A DNA stretch of 64,000 bases. Source: Dioscorea cayenensis subsp. rotundata. Lineage: Eukaryota; Streptophyta; Magnoliopsida; Dioscoreales; Dioscoreaceae. Location of the stretch: contig NC_052496.1 in the NCBI RefSeq assembly GCF_009730915.1, positions 605,875 through 669,874 on the forward strand. The letters run 5' to 3'. The position numbers and the translations under genes were made by a program. This document shows, piece by piece, positions 1 to 13,019 of the stretch (its first letter is position 1; each line of letters starts with the position of its first letter). A model generated the notes under the pieces. The model searched no databases. It was not told where the DNA came from and was given only the letters and a program-made list of their open reading frames with translations.

Positions 1-765
1 TTCTTATTGTGAGCACTGAATTGGATATTCAGTTATGAGCAATCATGGGACACTTGGTGGGAACGTTGATACTTGTAAATTATTTTTGGGTCAAGTTTGC
101 AAATCTCCATTTATTAGATTTATAGTATAATTTTTGTTTCAAGATGCAAGCCACACCCTGGGTAGACTATGAGTTTTATGCGTTTATTTTGATGGTTTGA
201 CTTGTTCAACTCCTTGTTGAGAAAGTGATACAGGTGGTCAATTGTACTCAGGATTTAACCTGGTTTTTGCTCCCTTTAATTATTCCCCACGTTGATGGAC
301 TACTGGCCTAGGAGGATTGAATCATCAATGGATGCTTTTTCTGATAATTCTATGTGATGCATGCAGAAGGAAATTGGACTGGGGGGATTTTGAGTTTAGA
401 CATTCATTACTAGTGCTGATAACAAGAATGGACCTTGAAGAGATGGTATGTTCATGATTAGATGATCTAACTTAACCACCAATGCTTTCATCTCCTTCTG
501 GTGGTATGTGTAGTACCATGCCTGCAGTATGAGTTTGTCGATGAGAAAATATGTTCTTGCTGCTGTCTGGCATCCCATCATTTAAGACAATGGACTTTAT
601 TGTGCTTCTAGAACGAAGCAGACTCTGGATCACATTTAAAGGTCAAAATTATTTTTTGTGCAAAGTAGTTCCATGAGGAAGCTGGATTTGAACAATGGGT
701 AGATGGGTAGAGTTCACATGGTTGTTCTTTATAACTGTCATTCTTACTTAATTATCCTTTGCCAG
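1..765. other. Upstream or intron 1 of the myosin XI gene; no coding exon identified
   Basis: AT-rich, intron-like sequence ending in a pyrimidine-rich tract and an AG acceptor at 764-765. The myosin exon that follows enters in phase 0, and in this family the first exon often carries only the initiator Met and a few residues. I found no ATG here followed by a GT donor in the right phase, so the first exon is probably left of the window. An ATG at 703 reads into the exon through the acceptor, but its predicted N-terminus does not resemble myosin. Confidence 0.5.
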
Positions 766-3700
766 GGGGCTCCGGATAACATTGTTCTAGGCTCTCATGT
801 CTGGGTTGAAGATCCATCATTGGCTTGGATTGATGGTGAGGTTTTCCGGATCAATGATCAGGAAGTCCATGTCCGTGCTACCAATGGGAAAACGGTATGT
901 GCTACTTATCAGCTTGTTCTTTTTCCTTCTACTTTTTTATCACCTCATTTAGGTCCATCAAAGTATAAAATAAAGCATACACTTTGATGATCCGTCACTG
1001 ACTGAATTTGAAAAATCTAACATTTCTTTAATGATCCTTGCATACAAATGTAGCTTCCTAATCATGTGGCAAAATGCTCCAGGTGGTTGCAAAATTATCA
1101 AAGGTCTTTCCAAAAGACACAGAAGCTCCACCTGGTGGAGTGGATGATATGACGAAATTGTCCTACTTGCATGAACCAGGAGTTTTACAAAATCTGGCAA
1201 CCAGATATGAGCTCAATGAAATCTATGTGAGACATTTCCTTTATTGCACCGCATTCTTGGATGAATGACTTGCAGTTATTTTTCATGACACTACAACATT
1301 TCTTTGAAATTTCAGACCTATACAGGAAATATATTGATCGCAATAAACCCGTTCCAAAGGCTGCCCCATTTATATGACACCCATATGATGGAACAATATA
1401 AAGGAGCAGGATTTGGGGAGCTGAGCCCTCATGTTTTTGCAGTTGCAGATGTGGCATACAGGTGATTTGTCTTTTTCTATTTTTTCTTTTTTCCTTTTCT
1501 TTTTCTTTTTTGTTTTTTTTTCTTTTTTCGTCTATCACTCAACATCTATTTATGTCAAGTTTTATTTCTTTTGATATTCATTCTTCCATAAGAAAATAGG
1601 GCAATGATCAATGAAGGCAAGAGCAATTCAATTTTAGTAAGTGGTGAAAGTGGTGCTGGTAAGACTGAAACAACAAAGATGCTCATGAGATATCTTGCAT
1701 ACTTGGGAGGACGGTCTGGAATAGAGGGAAGAACGGTTGAGCAGCAGGTTCTTGAGGTAAGTCAAATAACTTTTTGCTTGTCATTTTAGAGTTCCTGCCA
1801 TTTATATTCAACAATGTTCTATTATCTTATATGCATGGAGTGCCAAGGGTCTTAAAATTTCTTTTCTTGTCTTAAATTCAGTCTAATCCAGTTCTTGAAG
1901 CATTTGGGAACGCAAAAACTGTTCGTAACAACAACTCAAGGTAGGCATTTCTTTATGCAAAATCTGAAGCCTACCCAGCCTGCTATTTGTAGCGTCAGCT
2001 TTGTGTAATTTGTTATTGTCTTTTATGCTCCATTGTGTTTCATCATGCTAATCTATCTCAGTGCATCTTCTTCTATTTGTTCATGAAGTCGCTTTGGTAA
2101 GTTTGTTGAGATTCAATTTGACAAAAGTGGGAGGATTTCTGGTGCTGCCATACGAACCTATCTGCTAGAAAGGTCCCGTGTCTGCCAAATTAATGATCCT
2201 GAGAGAAACTACCATTGTTTTTATCTTCTTTGTGCGGCCCCTCCTGAGGTATGCATGTGTTGGTTTATGCCTTTCTCACACTTGTTCATGTTAGTTTTTT
2301 CCCCTCTTTTATGCAATGCTGACAAGATCATAGAAGGGCCTGCATGATGAAATCTTCACCTTTAATTTGCAGGATATTGAGAAGTATAAATTAGGGAATC
2401 CTAAATCCTTCCATTATCTTAATCAGTCAAATTGCTACGAATTGGATGATGTTAATGATTCTCATGAATATCTAGCAACCAGAAGGGCCATGGATATAGT
2501 TGGCATTAGTGAGCAGGAGCAGGTATGCACTTTTTACATATTTCAGGGTAAATGAAACGTTGTGGTAAATTGTTTATCAATTTTTTTTTCTATGAAAATA
2601 ATATTTGAATGCATCTCCAGGAGGCAATATTCAGGGTTGTGGCTGCTATTCTTCATATTGGGAATATTGACTTTGCAAAGGGGAAGGAGATAGATTCCTC
2701 GGTCATTAAGGATGAAAAGTCAAGATTCCATCTTAATATGACAGCTGAACTTTTGAAGTAAATCTATCTCTTTAATTTTTTATTGAACATATTGCAGCAT
2801 CTTCAGACCTGAATTACTTCTCTTCGTGATCGGCAGACTTATGTTTCATAAGCAATGCATGTATGTCTATCACAGGTGTGATGGTCAGGGTTTGGAAGAT
2901 GCACTGATTAAACGTGTTATGGTGACACCAGAAGAAGTTATTACCAGGACACTTGATCCTTCTTCTGCAATTGTCAGCAGGGATGGCCTTGCAAAGACAT
3001 TGTATTCTCGCCTATTTGATTGGTAATGACCTCCAATTTTGAGGGAAGTTTTTAAGGTTCTTGCATGCCCTTTTTATCTTTTAGTAAATGGAGTGATATT
3101 TTATTTAGTATTCTGCCTGCAGGCTGGTAAATAAGATCAATGTGTCGATTGGACAGGACCCAAACTCGAAGTCGCTGATTGGAGTACTTGATATATATGG
3201 CTTTGAAAGTTTCAAATGTAATAGGTATGAGTTGGCTGTGACAGTTTACATTATACCTAAATACTTTACAAATGTCATCGTGGCATAATTTTAGAATGCT
3301 CTACAAGGCTTATATGTATAGCAGCTATTGACTGAACAAAAAAGCTGCAAAAGTTTTTAGTAGTAATTATGTAGCCTTAATATTCTGAAATGATTAGATT
3401 TAGAAATTTTAAAGGTTGACCGGCTGGTAAAATACTGCATAAAGCATTGTAATGCCAGTGATATTTGACTTTTACATGATTCATGTTAAACAGCTTTGAA
3501 CAATTCTGCATCAACTTCACAAATGAAAAGCTTCAACAACATTTCAACCAGGTGAGGTGGATTTTATCAGGACAATCTTCAGTTTTGCTTTGGACCTTTG
3601 GTTATTCCTTAAACTAACATGTAAAAGTTTTCAGCATGTCTTCAAAATGGAGCAAGAGGAGTATACAAAGGAGGAGATTGATTGGAGCTATATTGAATTT

Positions 3701-6700
3701 GTTGATAACCAAGATGTTCTAGACTTAATTGAGAAGGTATCTTTTACCAACCAAGGAAGTTTTCCCTGCTAAGATAAGTTTAAACAAATGAACATTCCTT
3801 CTGAAAATTGATGACATTAACTTTAGATTCCTGAATGCTAACTTTCTTGGTTGCGGATCTGAGGATTTTATCATGTGAGGTTATCACTCTGCATATTTGT
3901 GTTTTTCTTCTTCAAAAGAGATGTTTCAATTTCCTTGTGATAAACAATCATATTTGTGGCAAGCCATCTTTTTAAGTTTTGATAAAAAAAATCATATCAT
4001 GCCAACAAGGGAATATATACCCTTTTCTTTCCTCATTATTCATATGTTGCAGAATACCCCTCTTCGTTTGTGTGATTCTCCAGGAAAGATTTTTGCAAAT
4101 GCTGAGAAAATCATTGATCACAAGTATGATAGTGAAAACGAGATATATATATATATATATATATATGTATACATTTTTCTGTTATTCTTTATGGCACATT
4201 CTCAGGTCATTTTACAATGTCGCGAAATAGCTTGTACTATTCTACAGAAATCCTTTCTAATTTCTGAATATTAACAATCAACTAAAAATGTTTTTGACAA
4301 CTTTATAAATAAGCCAATTATGTTTGTAATATCTATCTGTTCGCTGCTGCTGTCTGAAATATAAGTTAATACTGACTACTAAATATGCAAGTTATTCTTT
4401 TGAATATTTCTTTTTTACTGCTAGAGAATTCTTGAACTTTACATCTTGAAGTCAGAATAAACGACTCGAGATTAATGATTGCATGCATGTGAAACTATTG
4501 GCTTTGATTTTTTTTCAAGGTTCTGAAAGGATATTATGTTTTTGAAGAATTTTTTGAATTTTGGATATTGTGCATGACCCTTCGTAGATGAACTCTCATA
4601 TGTTGAGAAATTATACTAAGACAATTGGAGAATGTTAGAGGAGCTATCATGTACAAGTTTTCTTTAGTGATTTTACAAAATTATAATTTTTTATTTCTGT
4701 CATACATATGGATTTGCTTTCCTTTATTTACTTTACATTAAGACAGGTGTGATACTAACATTTTGTTTGCAGAAACCTGGTGGTATAATTTCTCTTCTTG
4801 ATGAAGCTTGGTAAGCAGCCTCTGTTTCATATGTTCCAGTTTCAAGGCATTTCCCTTTTTCGTTGATTAAGATTAAGATTGTTTAGGGGAAAAGATGTGC
4901 TTGGTGAATGCTCTTTTTCTATTTGATAATATGTCTTTGTTATAAGCTTATGTTTCCTTTTCTTTTGTTATCTGATGTGTTATGCAGCATGTTTCCTAAG
5001 TCAACACATGAGACATTTGCTCAGAAGTTGTACACAACATTTAAAAATAATAAGCGGTTTGCTAAGCCAAAGCTTTCACGCACAGATTTTACCATTTGTC
5101 ATTATGCAGGAGATGTAAGCATATGTTGGTCATGGTATCTTTGTTTTATATGGAAGAACTTCTATCTTGATATGTCTTAATCTTATTTATAGGTGACTTA
5201 TCAAGCTGATCAGTTTCTAGATAAAAACAAAGACTACGTGGTCGCAGAACATCAGGATTTACTCAATGCTTCCAAATGCCCATTTGTATCAGGTTTATTC
5301 CCACCGCTTCCAGAGGAGACATCAAAGTCTTCAAAGTTTTCTTCAATAGGGTCACGATTTAAGGTTTGATTACTTATTTTCTTTTGCATGAAAATTTGAA
5401 ACATGTAGGAATTCCAATACTTTTTATTTTTTTTGTTTCTTACCCTTTTCACCATTTTTGCTAGTTGTTTTGCTGTTGCTGTGGATGTGATTAAATAGCT
5501 TTGGCTCATTTTGTGTGATCGGCAGTAATAAATATAATTTCAGCACCAAGCGAACATATGTGTAAACAATTATGAAGATTCTCAATGATTCCCCGCTGCA
5601 AAATATTTACATATAGAATCATGTTAGCTTTGCATGTTACGTTTGACTTTTTTTTTTTTTTTATTGTGGTATGCTGACACTATGACTTGAACTGTTGTAT
5701 GTTTGCTTGAACTGTAATGTTATGTCATATGTAAACTTTATGTGACTCGGTTGTACTTGTATTATTTTATTCCTGGACTGAGTTTGGGTAAATCTGTATT
5801 TCAGCTTCAACTTCAATCTTTGATGGATACATTGAATACCACTGAGCCTCATTATATCAGATGTGTAAAGCCAAACAATGTTCTCAAACCCGCTATATTT
5901 GAGAACTCCAATATCATCCAACAGCTCCGTTGTGGAGTAAGATCTAGACTGATGCACACTATATTAATCTCTTAAGTGTTCCTTTGCAAGTTCCTAAAGA
6001 TTATTTCCCTTGCAAAAAATTCATTTCATACTTGTAGGGTGTGCTTGAAGCGATTAGAATCAGCTGTGCTGGATATCCAACCAGGAGAACATTCTATGAG
6101 TTTCTACATCGTTTTGGTGTTCTTGCCCCTGAAATACTGGAAGGAAAGTAAGTGTCTTTTTACTTTTAATATAGTAAGTGTTAGTCAGATCTAAAATGCA
6201 TGGAAGCTCAGATTCTTTTTATCGAATTTATATATGGATTCATGTAAATTTTTGCTTCTGGAAGCTATGATGACAAGGTCGCCTGTCAGAAGATTTTGGA
6301 TAAGAAGGGTCTGCTAGGTTACCAGGTAAAGGAAATAATTCCAAAATGACTTGTTTCTTATTTTTCCTTCAAAGGTTTTTATATAAATAAATTATTTATA
6401 GTCGCTTCCACTATGTTGTGGATGTATGAATTCCCATACTTTTATAACTGTTATAAGTTATGTTGTCATTCGACAGATTGAACATTATTGATCCCTTAAT
6501 TGTAGTAACTCATAATGCCTGCTCCTGCTTGGTCTTTTGGGTAACATCAAAGTAAACTCTATAAAATTCATGGCAGTGAGTAGCTAACTAGTGCCAGATA
6601 CGTGAGATTCTTTATCCATATGCTGGCAAAGGCAAATTATGAAGTTTGTTTGGTTCTTTTTATTTACTTTTCTGATGAAAGGAATTTGTCCTCTGTCAAG

Positions 6701-9700
6701 TGGTGGTAAACAAGGGCCACTGTGAAAATTTTAACTGCACGTATGTTACTGAGTTTCTTGCTTGGGTTTGATCATTTAGCATAAGTCATCATTGTACATC
6801 TGAAGATTATGTTGTGGATAAGGTCATAGGTATCACATTGGCGTAGTATTGTTACTCTTTTCCGGGTGTATGGCAGCCAAGTGGATATTGTGAAACCCTC
6901 TTTTAATATTAATGGCTGTTTGTTGCTGCCAGATTGGAAAGACCAAGGTATTCCTGAGAGCTGGTCAGATGGCTGAATTAGATGCAAGAAGAGCTGAGGT
7001 TCTGGGAAGAGCAGCCAGAACTATCCAGAGACAAATTAGGACCCATATCGCTCGCAAGGAATTCATCAAGATGCGCAAAGCTGCTATTCTTTTGCAGTCT
7101 CACTGGAGAGGTACGGTTAGAATATGTCTAATCATATGATCTGTTACAGGCTAGCCTAAGCGTATGTTCTTATTTTTACTATGTTATTTAAAAATCTATG
7201 ATGCAATTGATTCTAGGGTATGCTGAACTTCAATTATTATCACAATCAAAGTGCTTATTTTTTTTGGGTGAGATTTTACCCCCTATGGTATCCATTGCAG
7301 GAAGGTTGGCTCGTAAGTTGTATGAGCACATGAGACGTGAAGCAGCTGCTGTTAAAATTCAGAAGAATGAACGCCGGTATTTTGCTAGAAAATCTTATAC
7401 AACACTCAGATCATCTGCAATTGCATTGCAGACTGGCTTAAGAGCAATGACAGCTCGTGATGAATTTAGATTTAGAAAACGCACAAAAGCAGCAATTATA
7501 ATACAGGTAAGCATTTTTCTTTTGTTTCATCTTTTCATGAAAAGGAGATATGTCCATCCTTGGCAAAACAGTGTCTCCTTCATCCATGTGTTCACCAATT
7601 GTTCAGTTTACTGATTACATGTTCCATTTGTTCATATATGGCCTCTGCTTCTGTTTTGACATCACTTTTCTCAATCTCCCACAGGCATACTGGCGTTGCC
7701 ACAGAGATTATTCATATTATAAGAATCTACAGAAGGCGACCCTCACCTATCAGTGTGCATGGAGGCAGAGAATTGCAAGGAGAGAACTCAGACAACTTAA
7801 AATGGTTTTCTTCTTCCTCAATCTCTTCGTTTTTGTAATTATAAATTCACTGATTTTCTGTGACGAACAAACCTAATTGTTCGTGTATTCACAGGCTGCA
7901 AGAGAAACAGGTGCCCTTAAGGAGGCAAAAGACAAACTTGAGAAGCGTGTGGAAGAACTGACATGGCGATTGTCTCTGGAGAAACGACTAAGGGTAACCA
8001 TTGTTTCTTCTTAATTGTCTGTTGTAAAAACTAAATTGTCCCATAATATCTTTTGAAAAAGTGCTGTTGCCAGCATTCTGGTTTCCAGTTAGACACTGAA
8101 GTGCCTAATCCTGTAGTGAATTATGAGAAATCGAATTTTTACTAAAACCTAATCGTATTACCTTCGGCTGCAGACTGATTTGGAGGAGGCGAAGGCACAA
8201 GAAATTGCTAAGCTGCAGGAGACATTGCATGAGCTGCAACTGCAAGTAGAGGAAGCAAACTCTTTGCTTATTAAAGAACGGGAGGCTGCTCGGAAAGCTA
8301 TTGAAGATGCACCTCCAGTAATCAAGGAAACCCCTGTCTTAGTTCAAGATACAGAGAAAATTGATTCATTAACTGCTGAAGTTGAACAGTTAAAGGTAAC
8401 CATGATCTCAATTTATGTTACTGCCTTAATGCTGTTGTTTTTACTAGGGCATTATGATTCTTGTTTCAATCATTTAATGCAGGATTCAAAATGAAAATAA
8501 ACCTGTAATCGCATCAAGTTGCATTGCATCTTTGATTTCTTATGCCAATGTACACTTGAAACTTGACCGCTGGAGGGAATATTGTATAGGAGTATTTTGA
8601 GGCTGGCCATAATTTCTTTGGTTTACTTGCTTGGACTATATCATGCTAGCATAAGACTATGATCCTCATCATATTCAACATAGGCGCCATCTGGATTAAT
8701 CTAACTCTTATGGCTTATCCTCATTGATTTCTTGTTAATTGATCCACCGTTTAATAACTTCATCATGCCATTCGTTTCATGCACTGTTTTGCTACCTTTC
8801 TAGACTTCGCTGATATCTGAACGGGAGGCAACTGAAGAGGCCAAGAAAGTTTATGCTGAGGCTCAGGGTAAAAATAGTGAACTAGTGAAGAAACTCGAGG
8901 ATGCTGAGACAAGGGCTGATCAGCTTCAAGATAGCGCTCAGAGGTGCTTTTGATATTAAGAGTGGATCATTTTATTCTAATCTCTTGAAAATATGTTTTG
9001 TTTAATTAGGAAGTGTGTGTATAAATATGTACACTTTTTTCTTTTGTTCATTTAAACAGGCTTGAAGAGAAAATATCCAACTTGGAATCAGAGAATCAAG
9101 TCCTTCGTCAGCAGGCACTTGCCATTTCACCAACTGCCAGAGCTCTGTCTGCGCGTCCAAAATCGACTATAATCCAGGTTTGAATTATGGCATACCAGCT
9201 TTTGATTATTGACAATATTTAGTTACTTTTGTCAAATTTCTTTGTCAACAGAGGACTCCAGATAACGGGAATGTTGCAAGCAATGAAACGAAACTTGCGT
9301 TGGTAAGTGCAGTGTCGGGCATCTATTGAATGCATGTGCCATCTTATGTAAAAGGTGTGCTGACATTTCTCGGGATGTGTTATCTTTGGAAAAATTTCCA
9401 GGATTTGAGTCCTGCTTTACCAAATCCAAAGGAACTTGAAAGTGAAGAGAAACCACAAAAGTCACTCAATGAGAAGCAACAGGTGAATTTAAGATGTATT
9501 TGGAAGTCAATAGAGGTTAGATATCAGTATTAGAATAATTGTTTTCCATGTCCTCACATCGTACTTTCTTGGTACAGGAGAATCAGGACTTGCTGATTAA
9601 ATGCATTTCACAAGATCTGGGATTTTCTGGAGGAAGGCCTATTGCTGCTTGTCTCATATACAAATCTCTTCTCCACTGGAGATCATTTGAAGTTGAAAGG

Positions 9701-12225
9701 ACTAGCGTTTTTGACCGCATAATTCAGACGATAGGCTCAGCCATAGAGGTATAGAATTCATAATTTGAACTCTTAGTTCTTTGTCAATGTTGAACCAATT
9801 TCTTCTAATGTCAGAATCAAATTATCATCAGATCTGTTGACTTTACTTTTTCACTAGACTTGAGGCATTTAGAAAGTTGCGCCCTTGGTTGCTGACTTTT
9901 AATTACATTGTTAATATCATATAAATCTTAATTGTTATACTGGGCTCTTGATGTTCATCTCAGTTTGAGTGCCAATCATAAAAGAGATCATGCCTTCAAT
10001 GGGAGGTTTTTGCTGTTGATTTTTCTGAATCCAAAATCATGCTGTTGTGTTCATTGTTAAACTACTTGTCATTTTTTGGACTAAACATTTATGCGCATAC
10101 CTGAACTCATTCCATTGCTGGTGGGTGATGGGTATGGTTTCTTCTTAGCATGAGACAAATTGCCTCAGGATGTCTCTTTCAGTATTTATCAGTTAAATTG
10201 TTGATTTTCTTATCTTTTATTTGCTCCAGACCCAGGATAACAATGATGCATTGTCATACTGGCTTTCCAATTCAGCTACATTACTATTGCTCCTACAAAG
10301 GACTTTGAAAGCAAGTGGTGCAGCTAGTTTGACTCCACAAAGGCGGAGAACATCATCAGCTTCTCTATTTGGGAGGATGTCTCAAGTAAGAAATTAGAAC
10401 CTTCTATATGTCCTCTTCTAAGTAAATTAATATCAAAGATATTTCTTGTGTAGTTTCATTAAATTTCATATACCTGTGCATCATATTGTTTTCATTTTCG
10501 ATAGGGAATGAGAGCTTCTCCTCAGAGTGCTGGACTTCCATTTCTTAATGGTCGGATGATTAGTGGGTTTAGTGACTTGCGCCAAGTTGAAGCTAAATAT
10601 CCAGCTTTGCTCTTTAAGCAGCAGCTTACAGCGTTTCTTGAGAAGATCTATGGGATGATAAGAGATAATCTGAAGAAAGAGATATCCCCATTGCTTGGAC
10701 TGTGTATCCAGGTAATTTTTGAAATCTTGTCATTTAAAATTGGCTGACTGGTGTCTGCACAATTAATAACCAGTGATCCTATTATGTATTGCATACTGTT
10801 GATCGGGGACTGTAATATACCTTGTGAAACTCTTATAGATGAGTAATTTTGTATTGGTTTCATAATACAGGCACCTCGGACATCCCGTGCAAGTTTAGTA
10901 AAAGGATCACGCTCTCAAGCAAATGCCATGGCCCAGCAAGCTCTGATTGCACATTGGCAGAGCATTGTGAAAAGCTTAACAAATTATTTGAAAACAATGA
11001 GAGCTAACTTTGTAAGTTTTACATCATGCTGCAAGTTATCAATGAAAATCTGAATTACTCACATTTTGGAGCTTTACAGGTTCCCCCATTCTTAGTTCGG
11101 AAGGTGTTCACTCAGATATTTTCATTTATAAATGTTCAACTATTCAACAGGTAGTGTTGTCCTGTTTTACACTTCTCTCTTGCAATTTCTTGTGCCCTTT
11201 TAAACTTATGAAGTAATTATTGTGTTTCCTTTCCATTTCTGTAGTCTTCTCTTGCGTCGCGAGTGCTGTTCATTCAGTAATGGTGAATATGTGAAAGCAG
11301 GATTAGCTGAATTAGAAAGGTGGTGCTATGATGCAACAGAAGAGGTTGGCTTCTGTCCCTCAATTTTCTTTTTTACCACTCTGAACGCTTTGCTAAAAAA
11401 AATATATATATATTTGCAATGCAGTACGCAGGTTCAGCATGGGAGGAATTGAAGCATATCAGACAGGCTGTAGGATTTTTGGTATGTTACATGATGAACA
11501 TCACCAAAACTATACTGCTTATGTGGCTATCATCTTCCTGATGTACTACTATCTTTTGTGTCTTTGCAATGTTACCAGGTGATACATCAAAAACCCAAGA
11601 AGACGCTGAAAGAAATAACAAATGACTTGTGCCCGGTGAGTCATCATTTTCTTTTGCTACAAAAATTTGTCAGCAAGTTTTTATTTGGCTTCAATCCTCA
11701 GATGCTTGTTGTTTGTACTGTTGACAGGTGCTAAGCATACAGCAATTGTATAGAATCAGCACCATGTACTGGGATGACAAATACGGAACTCATAGTGTAT
11801 CATCTGATGTAAGTATTGTAACTTGATGTTGTTTTTTTCTTGATCATCAATTTACATTTCTGCTTGTATAAGTTATTGAAGGCCTTCCTTAGTAATTATA
11901 CACTATAAGTTCAACTTTGTCTCAGGTCATTGCAAGTATGAGGGTTATGATGACCGAGGACTCCAACAATGCAGTGAGCAGTTCCTTTCTGTTGGATGAT
12001 GATTCAAGGTGAGTTCTAATAACTTTGCATTCAACATCAGTATCAGTACAAAGATTGAATGAAAATGGCATTTGATTTCACCCATCTAATGAATGATGCA
12101 GCATACCATTCTCAGTGGATGACATCTCAAAATCACTGACACAAATAGAGATCTCCGATATCGATCCACCACCATTGCTTCGCGAGAATTCAGGGTTTGT
12201 TTTCTTGCTACAGAGGACCGAATGA
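766..12225 (+). CDS. Myosin XI heavy chain, XI-K-like (5' incomplete)
   Basis: Plant class XI myosin, the actin motor that drives organelle movement and cytoplasmic streaming. I rebuilt 38 exons; all junctions keep phase, giving about 1,530 residues plus a TGA stop, the usual size. First exons: 766-894, 1083-1226, 1316-1461, 1600-1756, 1882-1940, 2089-2248, 2373-2522, 2621-2757, 2876-3022, 3123-3224; last exons: 11728-11808, 11926-12008, 12102-12225. Visible: SH3-like start (SHVWVEDP), P-loop GESGAGKT near residue 155, switch I NNNSSRFGK near 208, switch [10 protein letters not shown] near 433, IQ repeats about 735-875, a coiled coil to about 1060, and the DIL/globular cargo tail from about 1120. 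The closing residues SGFVFLL resemble XI-K tails. The third IQ motif has Glu (KNERR) where relatives I recall have Phe. The intron at 7805 has a weak donor (gttttc). The initiator codon is missing from the window. Confidence 0.95.
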
Positions 12226-13019
12226 TAGTTTTCAATGTCATGCCGTCCTCAACCATCCAAACTTATTCTATTGTTTTTCTCCCTTTGTCTTTCCCTTCCC
12301 ACAACCTGTGCATATATCTATTCCATCACCCATAGCTTTCATGTAAGTAGTAAGTACTACATCATTCTATTCCTACCAACTCAGCTGGTCAGCATAGCCT
12401 TGCATCTTAGGTTTATTTGGTTTTAGCATATCTTGGATTTGATTTGATTGATTTTTTTCTTTATTTACTTATTTTAATATTTTTTTTCTTGCACGCTTGA
12501 GTTATTTGGGGGGCCACGGAGGCCCCCTCAGTGACTCTGAGCTGCTATTATATTAAACCCAGGGTCTGGTTTCAGTCCAAAGGGTCCTAGAGCTAGCAAT
12601 ACGTTGGCTTGTCATCAGTGTATTTGCTTCCAATGTAATTTACAATAGAAGCAATAGCGGTCATATTTGTAAGTTCTTCTATATTCATATGTAATATAAT
12701 ATTATTCTTTTTGCTTGCTGGGACTTTAAAAGGCAACATCTATGTTTTATAGTTATCAGACAATTACTTAACATTATCATGCAGTGTTTCCTAGATAACT
12801 TTTGTTATGCTGGTTTGAGCTCAGAAAGACATAGAGAGCATTCAAATTAATAGTTTTACATCAAGCCTTGTAATTATAGTCTTATTATCTAGTGCCAGTG
12901 CAAAATACATGTAAAACAGAAATGGAGGGTATCTTTTTAACTATTGTTGTCCATCTTGAATTTGATATAAGGGTAACTAATAAAATGTATACAAAAACAT
13001 GATGGGAGTAAGAGTTGTG
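12226..13019. other. Convergent 3' region between myosin XI and CFIm25
   Basis: About 0.8 kb between two genes whose 3' ends face each other. It must hold both 3' UTRs and poly(A) sites; it is T-rich near 12440-12490. A GC-rich 7-bp inverted repeat lies at 12509-12527. No further coding potential was seen. Confidence 0.6.
12509..12527. repeat. Short GC-rich hairpin in the myosin XI 3' region
   Basis: Perfect 7-bp inverted repeat GGGGGCC / GGCCCCC with a 5-base loop, standing out in AT-rich sequence 284 bases after the myosin stop codon. It could form a stable RNA hairpin in the 3' UTR. A role is not shown. Confidence 0.5.

Noticed and set aside
703-765. ATG-initiated frame reading into the first myosin exon
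   Set aside because: The predicted 21 residues do not resemble a myosin N-terminus, and a good acceptor site at 765 explains the exon start better.
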